The translations under genes were made by a program, and so were the position numbers. 64,000 bases of DNA from Chryseosolibacter sp039917935 (GTDB taxonomy: Bacteria; Bacteroidota; Bacteroidia; Cytophagales; Cyclobacteriaceae), in contig JBDSIM010000033.1 in NCBI GenBank assembly GCA_039917935.1, positions 1 to 64,000 on the forward strand, written 5' to 3'. Of the stretch, positions 1 through 8,709 are shown piece by piece; the first letter of the stretch is position 1; each line of letters opens with the position of its first letter. The notes below the pieces were generated by a model, which had not been told where the DNA came from, did not search any database, and worked only from the letters and a program-made list of their open reading frames with translations.

Positions 1-380
1 CTCCTGAAAGCTTCCTCCTCAGGTATACAGGTATCGGTGACACGGTTCATTCCCTGTCCTAAAAGATCCCACTCCTCTTGCGGGGTAAGGTCGCGGTAAT
101 TGGGAATTCGTTTGTAAAAGTCGTGGGCAACCAGGTTCATAATATCTTCTTCAAGATTTGCCCCGGTACAGGAAATAATCTGAACTTTATTCTGTCGGAT
201 CATTTCTGCCAGGCTGATGCCTAATTCTCCGGTACTCATTGCGCCTGCGAGGGTAATCATCATTTTTTTACCGTCTGCCAGGTGCTTTTTATATGCTCTC
301 GCAGCATCTAACAGTGCCGCTGCATTAAAGTGTAAATAATGCTTTTCAATAAAAGACGAAATCGGTCTGTTTTGACTCAT
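1..380 (-). CDS. Deoxyhypusine synthase-like protein, partial (N-terminal 126 codons)
   Basis: The gene runs off the left edge; only the N-terminus is present, starting at the ATG complementary to 378-380. The translation contains AGAMSTGELG (glycine-rich NAD-binding start) and SCTGANLEEDIMNLVAHD, both hallmark segments of the deoxyhypusine synthase family. Bacteria lack eIF5A, so bacterial members are thought to act on polyamines, for example as homospermidine- or spermidine-forming enzymes. The neighbouring arginase-family and arginine decarboxylase genes support a polyamine role. Its start codon overlaps the 379 ATG of a rightward open frame, but I place the real start of that gene at 496, leaving a short divergent promoter region. 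Confidence 0.85.
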   Translation of the reverse strand, partial: MSQNRPISSFIEKHYLHFNAAALLDAARAYKKHLADGKKMMITLAGAMSTGELGISLAEMIRQNKVQIISCTGANLEEDIMNLVAHDFYKRIPNYRDLTPQEEWDLLGQGMNRVTDTCIPEEEAFR

Positions 381-495
381 GTTTAATTATGTCGATTTTT
401 GTGCGAAAATACATAAAAAAAAGTCGAAGAATCGAAGGTCGGATTATAATTCGACGCCCGTGGATTATATTAGCGGCATTTGCGTTATTAAAGGA

Positions 496-1146
496 ATGTT
501 AAATATTTTAAAGGTCGGGGTGTTTGTTTTCGGTTTCGCTGCATGCAGTACCAACATCAGGGCGCAAACAGGTACTCATGACGGTTTTGAACTGGTGAGG
601 GAAGCAGATAATATTGTAGTTTACGAGCGGTGGATCACCTTCCCGAAGTCTGACCCTCCCGTTACCGCACGGGAGGTAAAGAGTGAATTCTTTGTAAAGG
701 GCGACATCCAAAATGCGCTTGCCCTGATAAGAGATGAAAGGCAAATAAAAAACTGGCAAAAACATGTATCGGAATTTAAAGTATACCCCGGTACAGATTC
801 AGTTTGGCATGAGTATTCATACCACGACATACCCTGGCCAGTGAGTGATCAGGATCATTTTCTGGAATACCGCATTGAGAACCCCCTTCAATCTGACGGC
901 ATGTTCATCACGTTTGAATCGGTTCGCAATGATTCGTTAGCGAAAAATAGAAAGGGGGTGTCTCGTATGACACTGTCGGGAAGCTGGTATCTACAGCAAC
1001 ACTCCGATAACAAAATAAAAATCACCTACCGTATCCTTTCCATGCCCAGCAGCATTCCTCGTTTTTTTACGGACCCTGTTATCCGGAATAATTTAATGAG
1101 CACTGTGGAAGCCTATATCAAAATATTGGAAAACGGCTACAAATAA
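496..1146 (+). CDS. Secreted START-domain (StAR-related lipid transfer) protein
   Basis: About 216 residues from the chosen ATG at 496. The frame stays open back to 379, but 496 begins a clean Sec signal peptide (MLNILKVGVFVFGFAACS) and has AAAGGA just upstream, so the longer start is unlikely. The body resembles START/SRPBCC lipid-binding folds: an N-terminal helix region, a WVHEYSYHDIPWPVSDQD-like strand motif and the closing segment SSIPRFFTDPVIRNN before a C-terminal amphipathic helix. START proteins bind a hydrophobic ligand in a helix-grip cavity; the ligand here is unknown. Export to the periplasm or outer membrane is inferred from the signal sequence. A Cys (AACS) in the leader could also make it a lipoprotein. 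Confidence 0.75.
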   Translation: MLNILKVGVFVFGFAACSTNIRAQTGTHDGFELVREADNIVVYERWITFPKSDPPVTAREVKSEFFVKGDIQNALALIRDERQIKNWQKHVSEFKVYPGTDSVWHEYSYHDIPWPVSDQDHFLEYRIENPLQSDGMFITFESVRNDSLAKNRKGVSRMTLSGSWYLQQHSDNKIKITYRILSMPSSIPRFFTDPVIRNNLMSTVEAYIKILENGYK

Positions 1147-1473
1147 CGCCCGCCCAATCAACAATGGAATTGCGTCACGTAATAACTTTGACTTTCGGAA
1201 GGATTAAATTTAAAAGGTAAAGCTCGGAATGTCAAGAAGCGTCACATTTTGCATACTCGCAACAAAAATTAGAATCGGGACACCGATTGCCAAAGCAGTA
1301 TGTACTATATTAACAATGAACGGCGCCGATGAATAAGCGGTTAGCCCGTTTAGTTCATCCTGTGACCCCTTTCATCATAAGATATTGAAACAGTTGCAGG
1401 GGGGATATGAGGTAAAGGCAAATAGGAAGTTCCTTAGTTAAAATTTCCCCGTGACCAAACAGTATGCTCCTAA

Positions 1474-1540
1474 ACCGCAGGAGTCCCTGAGACAGGAGAC
1501 TCCGCGGAGACAACAAAGGCTATGCGGATATAGGGAATGA
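1474..1540. repeat. Dispersed REP-like hairpin repeat, copy 1
   Basis: The core CCGCAGGAGTC / CCTGAGACAG / GACTCCGCGG forms an imperfect palindrome with the loop CCTGAGACAG, followed by GGAGACAA. A second copy sits at 42561-42626 with the same loop and a compensated stem (CGCAGA...TCTGCG). Conservation of loop, stem and flanking GGAGACAA at two distant non-coding sites suggests a REP-type element. No associated transposase is in the window. Confidence 0.55.
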
Positions 1541-1544
1541 CAAA

Positions 1545-1578
1545 AAAAAAGGTACCGTATAAGAGAACGGTACCTTTT
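1545..1578. terminator. Bidirectional rho-independent terminator
   Basis: A perfect stem GGTACCGT / ACGGTACC (1551-1558 with 1567-1574) has an 8-base loop, a run of nine A on the left and TTTT on the right. It can therefore terminate the leftward arginase transcript (strong U-tract) and, more weakly, transcripts from the left. Confidence 0.8.
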
Positions 1579-1699
1579 ACTTTCGGATCGCGTTGTTTTT
1601 TACAGAAAATTTTCCTGAATTATAGGAGAGCCTTCTTCCTGGGAAACGGAGTTTTTAAGTCAAGAGCTAAAGGCCAAAAGCGAAAGACTTCAGTTACCC

Positions 1700-2662
1700 C
1701 TACTCAGCCAACACCGGCCTGCTCACAAGCGATTTCGCGGTAGCCTCCAGAATCTCAAAAGCGCCTTCGGCCATTCTGTTTTCAGTATCCAGTGTAGGAT
1801 TTACTTCGGCTATTTCCCAGGCGCAAACTTTTGGGCTTTTCGCCAACTCAACATTTAGCGTTTTGGCTTCATCCACGGTTAATCCATTGGGCACAGGGGT
1901 TCCTGTACCTGTAGAAATTCTGGAATCCATACTATCGACATCGAAGGAAACGTAGATCAGATCACAATGATCGAGCATCGTTAATGCCCTTTCGGCTACT
2001 TTTTGGGCGCCCACTTTTTTAACGTCTTCGGTTTCAATAAAGTTGACGTTAAATTTATTCAGCAAATAATTTTCTGGTTTCTCCAGATCGCGGACTGCGA
2101 TGTAAACAATATCTTCCGGATAAATTTTAGCACCGGGCATTCCCACATCTTTGATTTGTTCCCAATACTCCAGGGTTTCACCCCGCGGATCATTTACTTT
2201 GCATTCCAGATTATCGATATCGCAGGCCATAGACAATGCCATGCCATGCATGTTGCCAGAGGGCGTTGTAAAGGGAGTATGAATATCAGCGTGTGCATCA
2301 ATCCAGATCACCCCTAGTCTGATTTTTGGGTGGGCTTTTTTTATTCCGGCAATGGTTCCATAGGCCGTACTGTGATCACCAGCCAAAATCAAAGGAATAT
2401 AATCGTTCCAGATTGTTTCATATACTTCCAGGCAAACACGCTCTTCCATGATCATTACGCCGTCTATGAATTTCGCGTAAGAATGTTTTGCACCGTCGAA
2501 TAATAATTCATTTACGTTTTCAACTTCTACGGATTCGTATTGTTTGAAGAAATCTGAGTTTAAATCGAGGCTGGCGATCTTCATCGCTTCCACACCTAAA
2601 CTGGCTCCTCTCGTACCCGCCCCGATTTCTGACTTTACTTCAATGATCTTAATCTCTTTCAT
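1700..2662 (-). CDS. Arginase / ureohydrolase family protein
   Basis: A complete 320-residue ureohydrolase. Binuclear manganese ligands are visible in order: GDHS (about residue 115), DAHADIHTP (about 144) and SFDVDSMDS (about 240). The TTPSGNMHGM stretch after the second motif resembles the arginase substrate loop more than the agmatinase one. It would hydrolyse arginine to ornithine and urea, or agmatine to putrescine and urea. The divergent arginine decarboxylase at 3110 and the deoxyhypusine-synthase-like gene at the left edge fit polyamine synthesis, so agmatinase activity cannot be excluded from sequence alone. Length is normal. It ends about 120 bp before a strong terminator. Confidence 0.88.
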   Translation of the reverse strand: MKEIKIIEVKSEIGAGTRGASLGVEAMKIASLDLNSDFFKQYESVEVENVNELLFDGAKHSYAKFIDGVMIMEERVCLEVYETIWNDYIPLILAGDHSTAYGTIAGIKKAHPKIRLGVIWIDAHADIHTPFTTPSGNMHGMALSMACDIDNLECKVNDPRGETLEYWEQIKDVGMPGAKIYPEDIVYIAVRDLEKPENYLLNKFNVNFIETEDVKKVGAQKVAERALTMLDHCDLIYVSFDVDSMDSRISTGTGTPVPNGLTVDEAKTLNVELAKSPKVCAWEIAEVNPTLDTENRMAEGAFEILEATAKSLVSRPVLAE

Positions 2663-3109
2663 GTGTCATAATTTTATCGCAAGGCAACTCCATGTGAAAT
2701 TCTTGTGAATTGATCGTTCGCGAAGAATCAATGGAGCTATCTTTCATGCGCTTACTCATTACCCGTTCATACCATTATTTTTTATGGTCTCAATTACGCC
2801 AGGTATCACAGGTAAATAAATAATTTTGGATATTTTGGCGAATTGACGCAAAGCAACCCGCCTTCAGAAATCCGCAAAGGCGTGCGCCACAAAGAAAAAA
2901 AAGAGTGACGGGCGATTAACCATAGGTTGTGAATGCGTATTGCAAAGATGGCAAATTTATACCAATATTGCACTTCTTCGGAGTGTAATCATTCGCTTGG
3001 CATTGATCCGATCAGCATACAATGAGATGGGATTTTGTTGACCGGAACGATATTTTTGACCTCTAAATTGTGCTAAATAAGGATGTACCTATCAACGACT
3101 AACGGCTAA
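2663..3109. other. Divergent intergenic region, arginase / arginine decarboxylase
   Basis: 447 bp without a protein-like open frame. The only signal I can point to is TATTTTTG at 3051-3058, which matches the Bacteroidota -7 consensus TAnnTTTG about 50 bp before the decarboxylase start; no well-spaced -33 TTG is evident. Shared regulation of both flanking genes is possible. Confidence 0.45.
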
Positions 3110-4510
3110 ATGAAGAGCTATCGCGAGCTGATCGAGCAAACTTTCGAATTTCCCCAAAAAGAGTTTAAAGTACGAGAACACGAATTATTATTTAATGATG
3201 TCCCCCTTGTGGAGATCATTAAACAATATGGAACACCCCTTAAATTAACGTATTTACCCCGCATCAGCGAAAATATACGGTTTGTACAGGCTACCTTCAA
3301 TAACGCCATTGAAAGGTTTAAGTATAGCGGCAAATACACCTACTGTTATTGCACCAAATCGTCTCATTTTTCATTTGTGCTGGAAGAAGCAACGAAAAAT
3401 GCAGACGTTCATATTGAAACTTCCTCCTCCTTTGATATTCCCATCATAAGGTCTCTTTATAACCGTGGTAAGGTGAATAAGGATACTTTTATTCTTTGCA
3501 ATGGTTTCAAAATGCCCTTGTATACGCAATACATAAGTGAATTATTAAATGAAGGGTTCAGTAATTGCATCCCCATATTGGACAAGATGGGTGAAATTGA
3601 TGCCTATGAACAAACTGTAAACGGTCCTTATAAAGTAGGTATCCGGGTTGCCGCTGATGAGGAGCCCAAATTTGAGTTTTATACATCCCGGCTGGGAATC
3701 CGCTACAGTGACATCATTCCGCTGTACAGGGAGAAGATCGAAAAGAGTGAAAAAGCTTCCCTGAAGATGCTGCATTTTTTCATTAACACCGGCATTAAAG
3801 ATACTGCGTATTACTGGAGTGAATTGAGCAGGTTTATCTTTAAGTATTGCGAACTGAAAAAAATTTGCCCGAGCCTTGACTCCATTGATATAGGCGGCGG
3901 TTTTCCTATCAAAACCTCCCTTACCTTTCAATTCGATTATAAATACATGATCGAACAGATTGTGGAGAATATCAAATGGATCTGTGATAAAAGTAATGTT
4001 GAGGTGCCCAATATTTTTACCGAGTTTGGTAGTTATACCGTCGGTGAGAGCGGCGCGGTTTTGTATAAAGTAATTGATCAGAAATTACAAAACGACAAAG
4101 AGCTTTGGTATATGATTGATGGCTCCTTCATTACGCACCTCCCCGATGCCTGGGGTTTGAATCAAAAGTATATTTTGCTCGCCATCAACAAATGGGACGA
4201 CCCCTATCACAAAGTTAATATGGGGGGCCTTACCTGCGATAGTATGGATTATTATAATTCAGAAGCACACACGGGGGAAGTTTTTCTTCCCATGATAAAC
4301 GACGAGGAGCCATTGTATATCGGATTTTTCCACACGGGAGCTTATCAGGAATCGCTTGGCGGATATGGAGGCATTCAGCATTGTCTGGTACCTGCCCCCA
4401 AGCACGTATTGATTGACCGCAACGAAGACGGTGAAGTTACGACGAAACTATTTGCCGGTGAGCAAACCAGCGAAAGTATGCTACGCGTTCTTGGCTACGA
4501 AACGACTTGA
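3110..4510 (+). CDS. speA: PLP-dependent arginine decarboxylase (fold type III)
   Basis: 466 residues, an alanine-racemase-fold (Orn/Arg/DAP decarboxylase) enzyme. The Schiff-base lysine is in YCYCTKSSHF (about residue 83). The phosphate-binding glycine loop is DIGGGFP (about 262). The C-terminal barrel carries GLTCDSMDYY (about 375), where the Cys-Asp pair of this family contributes to the active site across the dimer. It would convert arginine to agmatine, the first step of polyamine synthesis, in the cytoplasm. It is much shorter than the roughly 650-residue proteobacterial SpeA and lacks its long insertions. The substrate is inferred from the divergent arginase neighbour; lysine or ornithine cannot be ruled out. 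Confidence 0.8.
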   Translation: MKSYRELIEQTFEFPQKEFKVREHELLFNDVPLVEIIKQYGTPLKLTYLPRISENIRFVQATFNNAIERFKYSGKYTYCYCTKSSHFSFVLEEATKNADVHIETSSSFDIPIIRSLYNRGKVNKDTFILCNGFKMPLYTQYISELLNEGFSNCIPILDKMGEIDAYEQTVNGPYKVGIRVAADEEPKFEFYTSRLGIRYSDIIPLYREKIEKSEKASLKMLHFFINTGIKDTAYYWSELSRFIFKYCELKKICPSLDSIDIGGGFPIKTSLTFQFDYKYMIEQIVENIKWICDKSNVEVPNIFTEFGSYTVGESGAVLYKVIDQKLQNDKELWYMIDGSFITHLPDAWGLNQKYILLAINKWDDPYHKVNMGGLTCDSMDYYNSEAHTGEVFLPMINDEEPLYIGFFHTGAYQESLGGYGGIQHCLVPAPKHVLIDRNEDGEVTTKLFAGEQTSESMLRVLGYETT

Positions 4511-4876
4511 TCTCCAAACAGCCCTCCCTGATTAACAGGGCTACCAAGAACTAACCCTCACCCCCTGGACCCGATTTCCCTTACTGGCTTTATACCTATA
4601 CCTATACCTATACCTCTATACCCCTATTATACCCCTATTATACCCCTATTATACCCCTATTTCCTTATAATTTTTTTTCCCTTATCTTCCATTACCTTTT
4701 CCTTCCTGACTAAATCTTAAATTTCTCGCCTATGAAGAGTCACAGGAACTCATTTCATGCAGGAGCATTTTTCCTAAGGACATTCCCTGCAGGGCAAAAA
4801 ATCCGTTCGGGCAACCAAAAATACACTTCATTCCGCAGTCCAGGTTTTTATTCCATTCACAATAAAATCAATACCC
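4511..4876. other. Intergenic region with tandem repeats and an upstream overlapping ORF
   Basis: The region between the decarboxylase and the EF-G paralogue holds the tandem repeats at 4591-4660. It also holds a 52-codon open frame (4732-4890) that overlaps the EF-G start in the +1 frame. The frame is basic, unlike any family I know, and could be a leader ORF or chance. Confidence 0.5.
4591..4660. repeat. Compound tandem repeat: 4 x 6 bp then 4 x 11 bp
   Basis: Four perfect TATACC units (4591-4614) are followed, after TC, by four perfect TATACCCCTAT units (4617-4627, 4628-4638, 4639-4649, 4650-4660). Both units share the TATACC core, so one array probably arose from the other by slippage. 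Perfect identity points to recent expansion. Confidence 0.95.
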
Positions 4877-7003
4877 ATGAAAGTTTATGATGACAAGCAC
4901 ATAAAGAACATAGTTCTGTTGGGTGCGCCAAAGGCCGGCAAAACTTTGCTGGCCGAAGACATGACATTCGAAGCCGGTATCACACACCGGAGAGGTACCA
5001 TTGAAGGACGAAATACCGTATCAGATTACCACGACATCGAACATGAACGTGGTAATTCTGTTTTTGCCACTACCCTTCACACAGAGTGGCAGGACTATAA
5101 AATTAACATTATTGATACACCTGGTTTTGACGACTTCATCGGCGAGATTATATCGTCAGCACGGGTAGCGGATACCTGTGTAATGGTCATCAATGCCCAG
5201 CAAGGCGTGGAAGTTGCCAGCGAGCTTATCTGGAATTACATCGACACCTTCGGCAAACCTACCATCTTTGCGATCAATCAGGTAGACCATCCGAAATCGG
5301 ATTTTGACGCTGCGCTCTCGTCACTGAAGATGCGGTTTGGAAGCGCCATAACCCAAATGCAATATCCTTATAATGAAGGGGAGGATTTCAATGCCATCAT
5401 TGATCTTTTGAAAATGGTGATGTATAAATTTCCGGTGGATGGCGGAAAGCCAAAAAAATTACCCATCCCGGACGCTGAAAAAGAAAAAGCTGACCGGCTT
5501 CATAACGAGCTCGTGGAAAAAGCCGCAGAGAATGATGAGAAACTTATGGGCCAATATTTTGAAAAAGGAACGCTGGATGAGGATGAGATGCGTGAAGGAT
5601 TAAAACTTGGAATGATTCAACATAGTGTTTTTCCTGTATTTTGCATGTCCGCCAAAAAGAACATGGGAAGTGGTCGGATGATGGGCTTTATAGACAACGT
5701 GGCCCCATCTCCCCGCGAGGCGAAGCCTGAAAAAACCACGAATGGAAGCGAGATCCCCTTCGATCCCGGTAAACCAACGGTCTTATTCGTTTTTAAATCA
5801 CATCTTGAACAAAATCTTGGAAAATTATCTTTTTTTAAAGTTATCTCGGGAGAAATCACGACCTCTTCGGAGCTTACCAATAGCCAGACCGGTGCATCCG
5901 AGCGCATTCATCAGCTTTTTATTATGGATGGTAAAACACGGACCCCTGTAGATAAGCTGGTGGCAGGCGATATTGGTGCGACCCTCAAGTTGAAAGACAC
6001 CTTCACCAATCAAACGTTACACGCGAAAGGAAATGAGGTCACGGTTTTACCGATTGTTTACCCCCAACCCAGAATTCGTACGGCAGTGATTGCGCAAAGC
6101 AAAAATGACGATGAGAAAATTGGTGAGGTGTTGCATAAAATACATCAGGAAGATCCAACCCTGGAGGTGCACTACTCAAAAGAACTCCGGCAATTAATTA
6201 TTGAAGCGCAGGGAGAATTACACCTTTCAGTTTGCAAGTGGTATCTGGAAAATATTTACAAGCTCAACGTGACCTTTGAATCGCCGAGAATCTCTTACAG
6301 GGAAACCATCCGTACATCGTCGATTGCGGTTCACAGACATAAAAAGCAATCCGGGGGCGCAGGCCAATTCGGTGAAGTTCATTTAAAAATTGAACCCTAT
6401 TATGAAGAAATGCCTGAGCCGGTAGAATACAGTATTCGTGGAAAAGAATTAATCGATTTACCATGGGGAGGAAAACTTGCTTTTTACAATTGCATTGTGG
6501 GCGGTGTAATTGATACCCGTTTTATCCCTTCCATCTTAAAGGGGATTATGGAAAAAATGGAACAGGGACCCATTACCGGATCGTATGTGCGGGATGTGAG
6601 AGTATGCATTTTCGACGGGAAAATGCATCCTGTAGACTCCAATGATATCTCTTTTAAAATTGCAGGGATGCTTGCTTTTAAAAACGCGTTTATGAAGGCC
6701 GAGCCTCAATTACTGGAGCCCATATATGATTTGGAAATCCTGTTGCCTGAAGAAGTGATGGGAGAAGTAATGAGTGATTTGCAAACACGTCGCTCGATCA
6801 TCATGGGTATGGATAACGAAGGGAAATTCCAGGTGATCAAGGCGCGGACACCTTTGGCCGAATTAGACCGGTATTCCACGACGCTCAGGTCACTCTCCCA
6901 GGGGCGTGCACGATTCACGCAGCGCTTCGCGGATTACGTTCCGGTGCCTTACGAAGTACAACAACAGGTAGCTAAACAATTCCATGAATTAGAGGTCATA
7001 TAA
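4877..7003 (+). CDS. EF-G paralogue with degenerate GTPase motifs (EF-G2-like)
   Basis: 708 residues with all EF-G domains: G domain (about 1-290), domain II, then III-V with the domain IV segment KKQSGGAGQFGEVHLKIEP (about 490). The P-loop is GAPKAGKT (16-23) instead of AHVDAGKT. G3 reads DTPGF (80-84), so the catalytic histidine of canonical DTPGH is replaced by Phe. G4 reads NQVD (134-137) instead of NKxD. Switch I has ERGNS where ERGIT is usual. Bacteroidota carry a second EF-G, studied in Bacteroides thetaiotaomicron, reported to support translocation without GTP hydrolysis during carbon limitation; this gene fits that class by its motif losses. It is monocistronic and away from the str operon, so it is not the housekeeping fusA. 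Orthology to the Bacteroides protein is inference. Confidence 0.85.
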   Translation: MKVYDDKHIKNIVLLGAPKAGKTLLAEDMTFEAGITHRRGTIEGRNTVSDYHDIEHERGNSVFATTLHTEWQDYKINIIDTPGFDDFIGEIISSARVADTCVMVINAQQGVEVASELIWNYIDTFGKPTIFAINQVDHPKSDFDAALSSLKMRFGSAITQMQYPYNEGEDFNAIIDLLKMVMYKFPVDGGKPKKLPIPDAEKEKADRLHNELVEKAAENDEKLMGQYFEKGTLDEDEMREGLKLGMIQHSVFPVFCMSAKKNMGSGRMMGFIDNVAPSPREAKPEKTTNGSEIPFDPGKPTVLFVFKSHLEQNLGKLSFFKVISGEITTSSELTNSQTGASERIHQLFIMDGKTRTPVDKLVAGDIGATLKLKDTFTNQTLHAKGNEVTVLPIVYPQPRIRTAVIAQSKNDDEKIGEVLHKIHQEDPTLEVHYSKELRQLIIEAQGELHLSVCKWYLENIYKLNVTFESPRISYRETIRTSSIAVHRHKKQSGGAGQFGEVHLKIEPYYEEMPEPVEYSIRGKELIDLPWGGKLAFYNCIVGGVIDTRFIPSILKGIMEKMEQGPITGSYVRDVRVCIFDGKMHPVDSNDISFKIAGMLAFKNAFMKAEPQLLEPIYDLEILLPEEVMGEVMSDLQTRRSIIMGMDNEGKFQVIKARTPLAELDRYSTTLRSLSQGRARFTQRFADYVPVPYEVQQQVAKQFHELEVI

Positions 7004-7206
7004 GTTGGGGCTCCTGCCTCCATTAATCGACCGTTCAAGGAATAAGTTAAGCGCAAACTGATTTATTAGACGTTTTATCGCCGAATTATCGCTTTATTTC
7101 ATTTGCGGGATGATTACATTGAAAAAATGCGCTCCCCTGGCAAAAAAGGGTTGTATGAAATTATTCTTTTAATAGATTTGTTATATATTCAGGAATAGCC
7201 CAACCA

Positions 7207-8001
7207 TTGAATAAAGCTGTTGTAATTATACCGACATACAAGGAGCGTGAAAATATTCAATCCATTATTGATGCGGTTTTTGCCTTGCCCGTAAATTTCG
7301 ACGTACTCATCGTAGATGATAGTTCGCCGGACGGCACTTCGGAAATTGTTGAAGAACTTCAAAAGGTGTACAATGCTGAACGTACACAATTGCATCTCAT
7401 CAAGCGACCCGGCAAACAAGGTTTGGGTACCGCATATATCACAGGCTTTCATTACGCTATCCAAAAAAATTACGATTATATTCTTGAAATGGATGCGGAC
7501 TTTTCTCACGATCCCAAGGACCTGGTCAAATTATACCATGCATGTCTGAAGGATGGCGTAGATCTTTCAATCGGTTCACGCTACGCCACGGGTGTAAATG
7601 TTGTTAACTGGCCCATCGGAAGGGTGCTGATATCCTACTTTGCCAGCACTTATGTGCGAACGATTACAAGTATGCCGATTAAAGATACTACTGCGGGGTT
7701 CGTTTGCTATCGCCGGAAAGTTCTGGAAACAATTCCACTTGATAAGGTGAAATTTATCGGCTACGCTTTCCAGATCGAGATGAAATTCCTGACGTGGAAA
7801 TACGGGTTCAAGTTGAAAGAGGTACCCATCATCTTTACCGACCGAACGCTGGGTGAATCAAAGATGTCGGCCGGAATTTTTAAAGAGGCTTTTTTCGGCG
7901 TTCTGTATATGACTATCAACAGCTGGTTTAAAAAATACATCCCGGTCCCTGGGTATAAAGCATCCCCAAATTTTACGGAAGCTTTACAGCAGCGGTTCTG
8001 A
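7207..8001 (+). CDS. Polyprenol-phosphate mannosyl/glycosyltransferase (GT2, DPM1-like)
   Basis: 264 residues, starting at TTG 7207. No in-frame ATG fits, the family N-terminus (NKAVVIIPTYKERENI) begins right there, and an AGGAA lies upstream. GT2 features are VDDSSPDGT (nucleotide binding), LEMDADFSHDP (metal-binding DxD) and SIGSRY. DPM1-like enzymes transfer a sugar from a nucleotide donor to a polyprenyl phosphate at the inner membrane face. This copy lacks the C-terminal TM pair of longer homologues, as in soluble DPM1. The sugar is unknown. No partner gene adjoins it. Confidence 0.88.
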   Translation: MNKAVVIIPTYKERENIQSIIDAVFALPVNFDVLIVDDSSPDGTSEIVEELQKVYNAERTQLHLIKRPGKQGLGTAYITGFHYAIQKNYDYILEMDADFSHDPKDLVKLYHACLKDGVDLSIGSRYATGVNVVNWPIGRVLISYFASTYVRTITSMPIKDTTAGFVCYRRKVLETIPLDKVKFIGYAFQIEMKFLTWKYGFKLKEVPIIFTDRTLGESKMSAGIFKEAFFGVLYMTINSWFKKYIPVPGYKASPNFTEALQQRF

Positions 8002-8237
8002 ATTCAGACCTTCACATTGGAGTAATATTCTCTCCTTGCTGCATTACCTAGTTCTTTTAGTTGAAGCGTGCGGTGTCCTGCTATTTGCAACGACAGCGAT
8101 GGCTAAGGAGCAAATTGAAACCTATAAAAGTTTCGATTTAACGCAATAAGCCCTGTTTTGGAATATTAGAAATGTTAAAGAAAATCCATTTACATTTGGC
8201 AATTCACGGCATCAGCCTTAATATTGCAATCCAATTT

Positions 8238-8311
8238 TCCTCCTTAGCTCAGCTGGTTAGAGCACCTGACTGTTAATCAGGGGGTCCTAGGTTCAAGCCC
8301 TAGAGGAGGAG
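8238..8311 (+). tRNA. tRNA-Asn (anticodon GTT)
   Basis: 74 nt, full cloverleaf: acceptor TCCTCCT / AGGAGGA, D-arm GCTC...GAGC, anticodon stem CCTGA / TCAGG with loop CTGTTAA (anticodon GTT at 8272-8274), T-arm CTAGG TTCAAGC CCTAG, discriminator G. CCA is not encoded. Confidence 0.97.
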
Positions 8312-8321
8312 CTCTTAAAAT

Positions 8322-8356
8322 CAGGCAGTTACGTTATTTGTAGCTGCCTTTTATTT
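8322..8356 (+). terminator. Terminator after tRNA-Asn
   Basis: The stem GGCAGTTAC / GTAGCTGCC (8324-8332 with 8340-8348, one G-U pair) is followed by TTTTATTTTTT, placed 12 bp after the tRNA. Confidence 0.8.
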
Positions 8357-8659
8357 TTTCGGATTTATGAGTTTTCTGTGCAAAACCTTGTTCAGCTTTC
8401 TCCACCCGGACTGAACCTGTGCCAACGCGTCGGCGTCTGTGCTCGAACGAGCAGCCGGAAGCAAATTGGATGGAAAATATTAACGTTGATCACTGAATTG
8501 CAACGGGACTTCCTTTCATTTTTCCAACCATCATTTACCACTCAAATGCATAGATTATCGCGTGATCTTTTGCCTAAAAGGAAGTGAAGCCACGGCGTTG
8601 GCCGGTTTAGGGCTCGGTATCTATCCTTTTAGTCACGAAGATTTTATTCTCCTAAACCT

Positions 8660-8689
8660 TTGCGACACACCATCTATTTATTAACTTTG
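8660..8689 (+). promoter_or_regulatory. Bacteroidota-type promoter of the 8710-11138 unit
   Basis: TTG at 8660-8662 and TAACTTTG at 8682-8689 are separated by 19 bp, an exact match to the Bacteroidota primary sigma pattern TTG-N19-TAnnTTTG. The predicted transcription start, about 7 nt downstream, falls inside the palindrome at 8693-8708, so the 5' UTR would be very short. Confidence 0.7.
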
Positions 8690-8692
8690 TTA

Positions 8693-8709
8693 TTCAAAGT
8701 ACTTTCAAA
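8693..8709. promoter_or_regulatory. Palindromic operator, site 1
   Basis: TTCAAAGTACTTTCAAA centres on the palindrome AAAGTACTTT (8696-8705), 5 bp before the 8710 start and overlapping the expected transcription start. The same core recurs before creD (9654-9670), at the same 6-bp distance from a CTTTG promoter-like motif. Probably bound by the winged-helix protein at 9330. Confidence 0.6.

Larger units (their letters stand above)
1147..1699. other. Intergenic region with hairpin repeat and terminator; no gene
   Basis: No convincing gene lies between the START protein and arginase stop codons. The stretch holds a REP-like hairpin repeat (about 1474-1540) and a strong bidirectional terminator (1545-1578), listed separately. 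A 68-codon open frame from 1537 runs through the terminator and into antisense arginase and has no protein-like character. Confidence 0.6.

Noticed and set aside
379..495. Extended N-terminus of the START protein
   Set aside because: The extension is Lys-rich, overlaps the divergent start codon, and would bury the signal peptide.
1537..1743. 68-codon plus-strand ORF
   Set aside because: Runs through a terminator hairpin and antisense arginase; no family resemblance.
4591..4660. CRISPR array
   Set aside because: Units are 6 and 11 bp with no spacers, so simple tandem repeats.
8378..8587. 69-codon plus-strand ORF after tRNA-Asn
   Set aside because: Ser/Leu/Arg-biased composition, no ribosome-binding site, no recognisable family.
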